Source: an uncultured bacterium
GTDB lineage: Bacteria; Patescibacteria; Microgenomatia; Levybacterales; UBA12049
Direction of reading: 5' to 3'
DNA: 8,540 nucleotides
Assembly: GCA_946885425.1 (NCBI GenBank)
Contig: CAMPGJ010000043.1
Location: forward strand, 1 to 8,540
The notes under the pieces were generated by a model. That model was not told the origin of the DNA. It did not search any database and saw nothing but the letters and a program-made list of their open reading frames with translations. The position numbers and the translations under genes are program-made. Numbering within the stretch: position 1 is the first letter of the stretch; every line of letters begins with the position of its first letter. Shown here piece by piece: positions 1-4,915 of this stretch.

Positions 1-2
1 GA

Positions 3-27
3 GCCCGCTTGCTTGACAAGGGTGGGC
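3..27. repeat. Imperfect GC-rich inverted repeat upstream of rplT
   Basis: Bases 3-10 (GCCCGCTT) can pair with 20-27 in RNA, giving eight pairs of which three are G-U, with a 9-base loop. It may be a degenerate copy of a dispersed palindrome or part of a leader or terminator upstream of rplT. No T tract follows. The rest of 28-63 is AT-rich and holds two copies of TGGAAAA (31-44) and the palindrome ATTTATTAAATAAAT (46-60). I cannot identify the end of rpmI, the usual upstream neighbour, in these bases. Confidence 0.3.
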
Positions 28-63
28 AACTGGAAAATGGAAAATATTTATTAAATAAATTTT

Positions 64-414
64 ATGAGTAGAGTAAAAAGAGGTACAGTATCAAGAAGAA
101 AACACACGAAGCTTTTGTCTTTGACAAAGGGATATCGTGGAACAAAAAGTAAGCTTACTAAATTAGCAAAAGAAGCTTCACTTCATGCTGGTCAGTACGC
201 ATATGTTGGACGCAAAGACAGAAAGCAGGATTTCCGTTCCTTATGGATCGTCCGTATAGGAGAAGCAGCCAAAGCAGAAGGACTATCATACAGCGTCTTC
301 ATGAATAAATTAAGAAAGAGCAACATCGACCTGGATCGCAAGATCCTCAGTGATTTAGTCCTCAACGATCCAAAAGCATTCAAATCCATCGTTGAAAGCG
401 TAAGAGGTCTCTAA
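64..414 (+). CDS. rplT: 50S ribosomal protein L20
   Basis: L20 is a primary 23S rRNA-binding protein needed for early assembly of the large ribosomal subunit. The 116 residues match the usual family length of about 117. Recognisable family segments are the basic N-terminus (residues 1-40, with KRG, RRKHTK and KGYRG), then AGQYAYVGRKDRKQDFR (about 42-58), LWIVRIGEAA (about 60-69), GLSYSVFMNKL (about 73-83) and DRKILSDL near 91-98. No clear Shine-Dalgarno sequence precedes the ATG, so translation may depend on coupling to an upstream gene outside the window. In E. coli the order is infC-rpmI-rplT-pheM-pheST. The same rplT, leader peptide, pheS, pheT order appears here, with two extra genes in between. 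The end of the gene carries AAGAGGT (402-408), which serves as the ribosome binding site of the leader peptide at 420. The identification is secure. Confidence 0.97.
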   Translation: MSRVKRGTVSRRKHTKLLSLTKGYRGTKSKLTKLAKEASLHAGQYAYVGRKDRKQDFRSLWIVRIGEAAKAEGLSYSVFMNKLRKSNIDLDRKILSDLVLNDPKAFKSIVESVRGL

Positions 415-419
415 CAACT

Positions 420-491
420 ATGACACACACAAACGCAACTTATTTCTGGTTTTACTTTACTCCCTCCATGGGGGGTTCGTTGGTGGCATAA
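420..491 (+). CDS. Aromatic-rich leader peptide (pheM/pheL-like) of a transcription attenuator
   Basis: This 23-codon reading frame starts five bases after the rplT stop and ends in TAA. Codons 8-13 read Tyr-Phe-Trp-Phe-Tyr-Phe (TATTTCTGGTTTTACTTT, 441-458), six aromatic codons in a row, which is very unlikely by chance. GAGGT (404-408) lies 11 bases before the ATG and can serve as its Shine-Dalgarno site. Immediately downstream are competing hairpins and an intrinsic terminator (see the attenuator entry). By analogy with E. coli PheM, PheL and TrpL, the peptide itself probably has no function. Ribosome stalling at the aromatic codons, when charged tRNA is scarce, would steer RNA folding. E. 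coli pheM sits at the same place, between rplT and pheS. The mixture of Phe, Tyr and Trp codons suggests sensing of general aromatic shortage. The sequence evidence is strong, but translation and regulation are inferred. Confidence 0.85.
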   Translation: MTHTNATYFWFYFTPSMGGSLVA

Positions 492-556
492 AAAGCTAAC
501 AACAAAAGGTAAAAACCTTAAGAACCGAACCTCCCAAGAACCAGGGAGGTTTTTTT
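459..556 (+). promoter_or_regulatory. Ribosome-mediated attenuator with alternative hairpins
   Basis: Four RNA segments can be paired by eye. Segment 1 (459-464, ACTCCC) pairs with 471-476 (GGGGGT) around the loop TCCATG. Segment 2 (470-479) pairs with segment 3 (526-535) in ten consecutive pairs including one G-U: this is the antiterminator. Segment 3 (528-535) pairs with segment 4 (544-551), forming the terminator. A small AAGGT/ACCTT hairpin (506-519) sits in the loop of the antiterminator. Segment 1 starts right after the last aromatic codon. A ribosome stalled in 441-458 would therefore cover segment 1 and leave segment 2 free to form the antiterminator. A ribosome at the stop codon (489-491) would cover segment 2 and allow the terminator. 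This geometry is that of the trp and phe attenuators. Pairings are seen in the sequence; the mechanism is inferred. Confidence 0.8.
528..556 (+). terminator. Intrinsic terminator of the attenuator
   Basis: An 8-bp perfect stem, AACCTCCC (528-535) with GGGAGGTT (544-551), encloses an 8-base loop. The T run at 550-556 partly overlaps the 3' arm. This is a canonical Rho-independent terminator. It would end rplT transcription unless the antiterminator captures its 5' arm. Confidence 0.88.
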
Positions 557-569
557 ATGACTAAAAAAA

Positions 570-598
570 TTGACATTAATCTTATAGTAGTATATAAT
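570..598 (+). promoter_or_regulatory. Perfect-consensus sigma-70-type promoter
   Basis: TTGACA (570-575) and TATAAT (593-598) are separated by exactly 17 bases, so both hexamers match the consensus fully. Transcription would begin near 605, giving a short leader before the ATG at 636. The promoter lies 14 bases past the attenuator, so transcripts from it would escape attenuation. Confidence 0.85.
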
Positions 599-635
599 GT
601 CCTATAGAGTATAAGTTGAGGGGGTGTTTTTATTT

Positions 636-845
636 ATGCCAGAAGCAGAAAAAACAATAAATCAAGAAAGAGGAGTTAACCTCACTAAGAATCCTAAATC
701 AGAAATTAATCCTACTAAAGAAGGGCATAACCCTTCTAGAGAAGAGGTTGTATTTCGTCGTAAACATACTTTTGCAACATTAGTTGAGGACGAAAAATGG
801 AAACCGGAACCTCACCCTTTTAAAAAAAGTATGAGATCTTGGTAA
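636..845 (+). CDS. Small charged protein of unknown function (69 aa)
   Basis: I do not recognise this protein. The ATG at 636 is preferred over the in-frame GTG at 624, because the G-rich Shine-Dalgarno-like GAGGGGG (618-624) would overlap the GTG but is well placed for the ATG. The N-terminal half (about residues 1-38) is polar and rich in Glu, Lys, Asn and Pro, and looks disordered. The C-terminal third (about 39-69) contains VVFRRKHTFATLVEDEKW, followed by a basic PEPHPFKKSMRSW end. There is no signal peptide, membrane segment or cysteine pair. It follows a strong promoter and ends 16 bases before the prephenate dehydratase-like gene, so the two are probably cotranscribed. It could be a lineage-specific small protein. 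Coding status is supported by the promoter, the SD site and gene spacing, not by homology I can see. Confidence 0.6.
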   Translation: MPEAEKTINQERGVNLTKNPKSEINPTKEGHNPSREEVVFRRKHTFATLVEDEKWKPEPHPFKKSMRSW

Positions 846-861
846 AAATATTTCTTAAGTT

Positions 862-1494
862 ATGAGTAAAGAACGTTTAAGTATCGGTATTCAAGGTGGT
901 CCTGGAAGTTTCAATGAAGAAGCTCTTCATGATTATACGCAAAAACATACGTTAAAAAATTACGACGTGAGGTATATGCATACCACAGAGGATGTACTTA
1001 ATGCTTTACATACAGACAATCCAACTAAAAAAATTGATCAAGGCATTTTCGCTCTCCATAATGCAGCAGGGGGAATAGTCGATGAAAGCGTCGAGGCAAT
1101 GGGTAAATATAACTTTGAAAGTATAGATAAGATAAGAATTAAAATTTCTCATACACTCATGGTTGGCAAAGGCGTAGATTTTAACCCACAAAAAATAACG
1201 CTCGTTACACATCCGCAAGTCCTTGCACAATGTGAAAATAATCTTGAGCGGAAATATCCAGATCTCCCAAAAACATCCGGTGACGGACCAATGATCGATC
1301 ATGCACTAGTGGCAGAATATATGGCTCAAGAAAAACCTGTTACAGCAGGTGGCATCGTATTTGATGCTAGAACTATTGCTACCATGGGAAGCAGACGATT
1401 AGCAGAAATCCACGATCTTACTGTCATAGATAAAGATTTACAAGATTTAGGAGATCAAAACTATACAAGCTTCTTGGTGGTACAGAAAGCCTAA
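862..1494 (+). CDS. Prephenate dehydratase-like protein, single domain without ACT
   Basis: Prephenate dehydratase turns prephenate into phenylpyruvate in phenylalanine synthesis. The 210 residues cover one periplasmic-binding-like PDT domain. Family landmarks are GIQGGPGSFNEEA (9-21), the segment LHNAAGGIVDESV (65-77, where the family has PIENSxxGxV), KISHTLMVG (94-102), THPQVLAQC (116-124), an AAxxGS-like stretch ARTIATMGSRRLAEI (169-183) and the catalytic-type NYTSFLVV (200-207). Compared with the E. coli P-protein, the Asn (N67), the HPQ/QC glutamines and the Thr (T202) are kept. The Glu-Asn-Ser motif, however, is His-Asn-Ala. The C-terminal ACT domain that gives phenylalanine feedback inhibition is absent, as the family is usually about 280 residues. 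The gene lies downstream of the aromatic attenuator and upstream of pheST, which fits a role in phenylalanine supply. Altered active-site residues leave open a non-catalytic, ligand-binding role. Domain assignment is confident; activity is not. Confidence 0.8.
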   Translation: MSKERLSIGIQGGPGSFNEEALHDYTQKHTLKNYDVRYMHTTEDVLNALHTDNPTKKIDQGIFALHNAAGGIVDESVEAMGKYNFESIDKIRIKISHTLMVGKGVDFNPQKITLVTHPQVLAQCENNLERKYPDLPKTSGDGPMIDHALVAEYMAQEKPVTAGGIVFDARTIATMGSRRLAEIHDLTVIDKDLQDLGDQNYTSFLVVQKA

Positions 1495-1500
1495 ACATAC

Positions 1501-1580
1501 TGTCATTGCGAGTGAACGTAGTGAACGCGGCAATCTCTGTGGGACTAGATTGCTTCGTCGTTTCACTTCTCGCAATGACA
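1501..1580. repeat. 80-bp palindromic repeat (TGTCATTGCGAG ends)
   Basis: The outer 12 bases, TGTCATTGCGAG (1501-1512) and CTCGCAATGACA (1569-1580), are perfect inverted repeats. The inner arms (about 1513-1534 and 1547-1568) are imperfectly complementary, with CAATCT and AGATTG facing each other across a short loop. The form is that of a dispersed REP- or MITE-like element. Similar GTCATTGCGAG-ended repeats are widespread in bacterial intergenic DNA, including candidate-phyla genomes (from memory). It occupies nearly the whole gap between the prephenate dehydratase-like gene and pheS. Its right end lies where the -35 region of the pheS promoter would be. It could also fold as a hairpin in the transcript. 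Confidence 0.85.
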
Positions 1581-1592
1581 AAGCTAAACGTA

Positions 1593-1598
1593 TATAAT
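1593..1598 (+). promoter_or_regulatory. -10 element just upstream of pheS
   Basis: TATAAT (1593-1598) lies 7 bases before the pheS ATG at 1606, which puts the transcription start at about the A of the start codon. The transcript would be leaderless or nearly so. The -35 position (about 1570-1575, TCGCAA) falls in the repeat end and is a poor match, so the promoter may be weak. Confidence 0.5.
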
Positions 1599-1605
1599 TA
1601 AGGGT

Positions 1606-2679
1606 ATGGAAAATGAACTGTTAAACCTAAAAAATAATGCACTTTCCCTCATACTTGATGCCAACTCTCCGGCTGAACTAGAAGAACTACGAATTCAATT
1701 CCTCGGAAGAAATGGTGATCTGACTGTGGCGATGAAAGAGATCGCTAAACTCCCCAATGAGAAAAAACCTGAAGCAGGAAAAGTTGCCAATGACGTTAAA
1801 AAGATCATTGAAGAAACAATGGCTCAGAGAGCTTATGAACTCGGTCAAAAAAAACTAGCAAACAGACAAACACTTGACGTAACAGAACCGGGTATACAAC
1901 CGCCACTCGGGCATCTCCACCTCGTAACCCAGGCAATCAGGGAAATCACCGCAATCTTTGATCACATAGGGTATACCCGTGTCCGCTATCCCGAGATAGA
2001 ATGGGATTGGTATGCATTTACAAGCCTAAACTTCCCTGACAATCACCCAGCACGTGACGATTGGGAAACATTCTTCATCGCACAAAAACCTGATGCAAAA
2101 ATGGGCCCAGTAGTTTTGACTCCTCACACCTCATCAGGTCAAGTACGGGAAATGCAGAAACAACTCAAAAAGAACAATGGAGCAATGAAACAATGGACCA
2201 ATGAAACAATCAACATCAAGATGCTCAACATCGCAAAAACCTACCGCCGACAGTCCGATGTATCCCACACCCCTATGTTTCATCAGTTTGAAGGACTCGT
2301 AATAGGTCAGGATATTTCTATTGCTGATCTCAAGGGAACACTCGACTATTTCGTCAAATCATATCTGGGTGAAAAAAGAGTCAGCAGAATTCGCCCATAC
2401 CATTTCCAATTTACCGAACCATCCTTTGAAGTAGATGTTTCTTGTGGTATCTGCCTAGGACAGGGATGTAAAATGTGCAAAGCGGGTTGGCTTGAAGTGG
2501 GAGGAGCAGGAATGGTTCATCCCAATGTGCTGAAATACGGCGGACTAGACCCACAAAAATACACAGGTTTCGCCTTCGGATTTGGTGTAGAAAGAATGGT
2601 ATTGATGAAAGAAGGGATAGAGATAGATGACCTTAGAACGTTGTACGGGAACGACTTGGATTTTTTGAAACAGTTTTGA
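1606..2679 (+). CDS. pheS: Phenylalanyl-tRNA synthetase alpha subunit
   Basis: PheS is the catalytic alpha subunit of the class II (alpha-beta)2 synthetase that charges tRNA-Phe. The 357 residues have an N-terminal coiled-coil tRNA-binding region (about 1-90, including FLGRNGDLT at 32-40), then the aminoacylation core with HTSSGQVR (174-181), motif 2 YRRQSDVSHTPMFHQFEG (213-230) and motif 3 AFGFGVER (323-330). It ends with the typical NDLDFLKQF. Four cysteines at 280, 283, 288 and 291 form a knuckle-like CxxC-x4-CxxC before GWLEVGGAGMVHP, and may bind zinc (inference). Residues about 190-203 are encoded by an 8-nt tandem repeat, and the segment between HTSSGQVREM and motif 2 is about 14 residues longer than I recall for E. 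coli. The ATG follows a -10 hexamer closely, with AGGG only 1-2 bases before it, so initiation may be leaderless. pheT follows after 89 bases. Confidence 0.96.
   Translation: MENELLNLKNNALSLILDANSPAELEELRIQFLGRNGDLTVAMKEIAKLPNEKKPEAGKVANDVKKIIEETMAQRAYELGQKKLANRQTLDVTEPGIQPPLGHLHLVTQAIREITAIFDHIGYTRVRYPEIEWDWYAFTSLNFPDNHPARDDWETFFIAQKPDAKMGPVVLTPHTSSGQVREMQKQLKKNNGAMKQWTNETINIKMLNIAKTYRRQSDVSHTPMFHQFEGLVIGQDISIADLKGTLDYFVKSYLGEKRVSRIRPYHFQFTEPSFEVDVSCGICLGQGCKMCKAGWLEVGGAGMVHPNVLKYGGLDPQKYTGFAFGFGVERMVLMKEGIEIDDLRTLYGNDLDFLKQF
2174..2213 (+). repeat. Octanucleotide tandem repeat inside pheS
   Basis: Five units of 8 bases follow one another: ACAATGGA, GCAATGAA, ACAATGGA, CCAATGAA, ACAATCAA. 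They encode about residues 190-203 (around NNGAMKQWTNETIN). Because 8 is not a multiple of 3, each unit is read in a different frame. The extra length relative to E. coli PheS at this point (about 14 residues, by memory alignment) is close to the size of the array. Confidence 0.75.
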
Positions 2680-2689
2680 TAAATCCTTT

Positions 2690-2756
2690 CTCGAATGGTA
2701 TCGAATAAAACTCTAATATATTCGAATTTATTCGGTTAATATTCGAGCTATTAGAG
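2690..2756 (+). repeat. Nested and alternative inverted repeats between pheS and pheT
   Basis: CTCGAAT (2690-2696) pairs with ATTCGAG (2741-2747), enclosing CGAATAAA (2702-2709) paired with TTTATTCG (2727-2734). A third pair, CTCTAATA (2711-2718) with TATTAGAG (2749-2756), is incompatible with a simple nested fold and would form a pseudoknot or an alternative hairpin. The motif TCGAA or TTCGA recurs several times. No T tract follows, so this is not an obvious terminator. It might tune PheT translation or be an AT-rich repeat. No strong Shine-Dalgarno site is seen before pheT; the nearest candidate is a weak GAAG at 2764-2767. Confidence 0.5.
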
Positions 2757-2768
2757 AAAAATCGAAGT

Positions 2769-4859
2769 ATGAATATTAAAATATTAGACTCTTGGCTACG
2801 GGATTATTTACAAACAAAAGCAACGCCGCAACAACTCGCGGAAAAATTGTCGTTGTCTAGTGTTTCGGTTGAAAAAATAGAAAAGTTCGGGAAAAACGAT
2901 CTCGTCTATGATATTGAAGTAACCACCAACCGCCCTGAGCTTATGTCCATCGTTGGCTTAGCCAGAGAAGCCGCCGCCGTCCTCACCCAAAACGGAATCA
3001 AAGCAGAGTTCTCTTCCCCTAACATCCCTAACATCCCCAACATCCCCAACAGTCAAGTTTCCCTTACTATTAAGAACGACCCCAAACTCGTCAACCGTAT
3101 CTGCGCCGTCGTGATGGATATCAAACTAAAACAATCTCCGCAAAAAATTAAAGATAGACTAGAGTCCACTGATGTCAGAAGCCTTAACAATGTGATCGAT
3201 GTCACCAACTATGTTATGCGAGTCATCGGCCATCCCACACATGTCTTTGATTATGACAAACTTCACGGACAAAAGCTTACCATCCGTGAATCTCAAAGAG
3301 GTGAAACTATTGAAACTCTGGATAAAAAATCGCACATCCTTCACGGCGGAGATATCGTAGCAGTTGATAGCAAAGGAATCATAGTTGATCTTTTGGGGAT
3401 CATGGGATTGGAGAATAGCGTTGTATCTGATCAAACCAAACGTATTCTTTTCTTCGTAAACAATACAGAACCCGCCCATGTCAGAAAAACATCTATGCAT
3501 CTAGGCATCCGCACAGACGCCGCAGTACTCAATGAAAAAGGCATTGATCCGGAACAGGCAATGGATGCGCTCCTCTATGGAATTACCTTATTCAAAGAAC
3601 TAGCTGACGCAAAGATTGTTTCAGAAATTATCGATATCTATCCGAATAAAGTAAAGACACAAACAGTCAATGTGACTGAAGAGCAAATCAATAAAGTCAT
3701 TGGTGTAAACATTCCTTTACAAAAGTCTGTGGATATCCTTAACAGTCTAGGGTTTGAAACAAAAATCATTACCCGCGATCCCGTAGGGGTTCAAAATTTT
3801 GAACCCCTACAAATAGATAATGCGTTACAGGTTACTGCACCATCATTCCGTACTAACGACATTGAAATTCCTGAAGACATCATCGAAGAGATAGCCCGCG
3901 TGTATGGGTACCATAATATACCCAACAAATTGCCAACAGCAACATCCACCGAACGGTTGGATGTTGAGAAGAACGAATTCTATTGGGAAAACCGTATCAA
4001 AGATGCGCTAAAATACTGGGGATTCACCGAGGTATATACCTACCCCATGGTATCAGAGAACATGTATGAGGGCTCTCTGAGCGACGCTGTGACTATCCAA
4101 AATCCGCTTTCAGAAGAACTTACTTATATGCGATATACGCTTGTCCCGAGTTTATTGAAAGTTGTGAAAGAAAACCCGGATCATGAAACCATGAAACTTT
4201 TTGAAATCGCCAATGTGTACGAAAAGAAAAATAATGACCTACCTTTGCAAACAATCAAACTCGCCGGAGTCATCAAAAAACCTAAAGCCTCATTCTTTGA
4301 AGTAAAAGGAGTACTCGAACAATTATTAACAGACCTAGAAATCAAACACATCACATGGAAACCATTAGAAGGCGGGCAAGGGGCAAGTATTTATATTTCT
4401 AATCGTCATTCTGGCCGCGTCCAGAATCTCTCTGAAACCAACGCTCCTAACGTTAGAGATTCTGGACAAGCCAGAATGACGAATAAAGAAGATCACCTAG
4501 GCTATATCGAAATTCTCGACGATAACCTTATAAATTTTGAACTTGATTTCCAAACAATTCTCAAACACGCAACGCTAAACAAATCGTACAAGTCCATAAG
4601 CAAATATCCGCCTATCGTTGAAGATCTTGCCATCATCGCGCCTGCTAATGTAACAATAGGTGATATTATAAATTTGATTAAGAAACAAAGTTCACTTATT
4701 ACGGAAGTTTCTTTACTGGACAAATATAAAGATACGCGCACATTCCACGTCATCTATCAAAGTCATCAGAAAAATTTAACGAATGAAGAAGTAGGGGACA
4801 TCCGAGAAAAGATCCTCAAAACCCTCAGAGAAAAACTCAACGCAACGCTTAAAGTATAA
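2769..4859 (+). CDS. pheT: Phenylalanyl-tRNA synthetase beta subunit, lacking the B2 OB domain
   Basis: PheT is the non-catalytic beta subunit of PheRS, which binds tRNA and edits mischarged Tyr-tRNA-Phe. The 696 residues are shorter than the roughly 790-800 of typical bacterial PheT. After the N-terminal B1 part (1-45) the chain runs straight into the DIEVTTNRPELMSIVGLAREAA segment, so the EMAP-like tRNA-binding OB domain B2 is absent. The editing B3/B4 region spans about 105-290, with VIDVTNYVM (142-150), HVFD (158-161) and NEKGIDP (255-261); the His and Glu I recall as editing-site residues are kept. B5 (about 297-385) ends in DIIEEIARVYGYHNIP. The catalytic-like core starts near 403, and the C-terminal anticodon-binding FDX-ACB domain covers about 606-696. 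Three repeats lie in frame within the gene, at residues 84-94, 339-348 and 546-571. Despite these the reading frame is intact to TAA. Identity is secure. Confidence 0.96.
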   Translation: MNIKILDSWLRDYLQTKATPQQLAEKLSLSSVSVEKIEKFGKNDLVYDIEVTTNRPELMSIVGLAREAAAVLTQNGIKAEFSSPNIPNIPNIPNSQVSLTIKNDPKLVNRICAVVMDIKLKQSPQKIKDRLESTDVRSLNNVIDVTNYVMRVIGHPTHVFDYDKLHGQKLTIRESQRGETIETLDKKSHILHGGDIVAVDSKGIIVDLLGIMGLENSVVSDQTKRILFFVNNTEPAHVRKTSMHLGIRTDAAVLNEKGIDPEQAMDALLYGITLFKELADAKIVSEIIDIYPNKVKTQTVNVTEEQINKVIGVNIPLQKSVDILNSLGFETKIITRDPVGVQNFEPLQIDNALQVTAPSFRTNDIEIPEDIIEEIARVYGYHNIPNKLPTATSTERLDVEKNEFYWENRIKDALKYWGFTEVYTYPMVSENMYEGSLSDAVTIQNPLSEELTYMRYTLVPSLLKVVKENPDHETMKLFEIANVYEKKNNDLPLQTIKLAGVIKKPKASFFEVKGVLEQLLTDLEIKHITWKPLEGGQGASIYISNRHSGRVQNLSETNAPNVRDSGQARMTNKEDHLGYIEILDDNLINFELDFQTILKHATLNKSYKSISKYPPIVEDLAIIAPANVTIGDIINLIKKQSSLITEVSLLDKYKDTRTFHVIYQSHQKNLTNEEVGDIREKILKTLREKLNATLKV
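3018..3050 (+). repeat. Nonanucleotide tandem repeat inside pheT
   Basis: Three and two-thirds units of CCTAACATC/CCCAACATC encode a Pro-Asn-Ile repeat at residues 84-94. The repeat lies in the linker between the N-terminal part and the B3/B4 domain, next to where the missing B2 domain boundary would be. The 9-base unit keeps the frame. Confidence 0.85.
3783..3810. repeat. 28-bp perfect palindrome inside pheT
   Basis: The 28 bases are exactly self-complementary. The left half begins GTAGGGGTTCAAAA and the right half is its exact reverse complement. They encode residues 339-348 (VGVQNFEPLQ, the last codon extending past the repeat). The site is a loop of the B5 region, between the LGFE strand (327-330) and LQVTAPSFR (353-361). 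I recall this stretch as about a dozen residues shorter in E. coli PheT. This pattern suggests an inserted dispersed palindromic element. Confidence 0.8.
4404..4481. repeat. 78-bp palindromic element inserted in frame in pheT
   Basis: The left arm starts CGTCATTCTGGC (4404-4415) and continues GTCCAGAATCTCT (4419-4431). The right arm, AGAGATTCTGGAC (4455-4467) then GCCAGAATGACG (4470-4481), is its near-exact reverse complement. The length is 26 codons exactly, starting on a codon boundary (residues 546-571), and contains no stop. AAT flanks both sides (4401-4403 and 4482-4484), as a 3-bp target duplication would. In the protein it sits in a hairpin turn between ASIYISN and HLGYIEIL, where the family normally has a few polar residues. 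Confidence 0.85.
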
Positions 4860-4887
4860 AACAACTCCAGAATTCTCAAAGCTCAAC

Positions 4888-4907
4888 CCTGCCTGCCGGC
4901 AGGTAGG
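4888..4907. repeat. GC-rich palindrome between convergent pheT and PBP genes
   Basis: The core CCTGCCGGCAGG (4892-4903) is a perfect palindrome, extended outward to CCT/AGG with one G-T pair. It lies in the 56-base gap between the 3' ends of two convergent genes. Similar TGCCTGCCGGCAGGCA elements are, from memory, dispersed in candidate-phyla genomes. It has no loop and no T tract, so a terminator role is uncertain. Confidence 0.7.
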
Positions 4908-4915
4908 TCTCAACT

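Noticed and set aside
415..560. T-box riboswitch upstream of the phenylalanine genes
   Set aside because: No AGGGTGGNACCGCG-type antiterminator bulge or stem I specifier structure is present. The aromatic-codon leader explains the terminator better.
624..635. GTG start at 624 for the 69-residue protein
   Set aside because: It overlaps the G-rich SD-like site that is well placed for the ATG at 636.
2677..2682. Recoding of UGA as in Gracilibacteria or Absconditabacteria
   Set aside because: UGA ends pheS at the normal family C-terminus and is followed directly by TAA, so it works as a stop.
3018..3050. CRISPR-like or regulatory direct repeats
   Set aside because: The units are contiguous 9-mers with no spacers and lie within an intact coding sequence.
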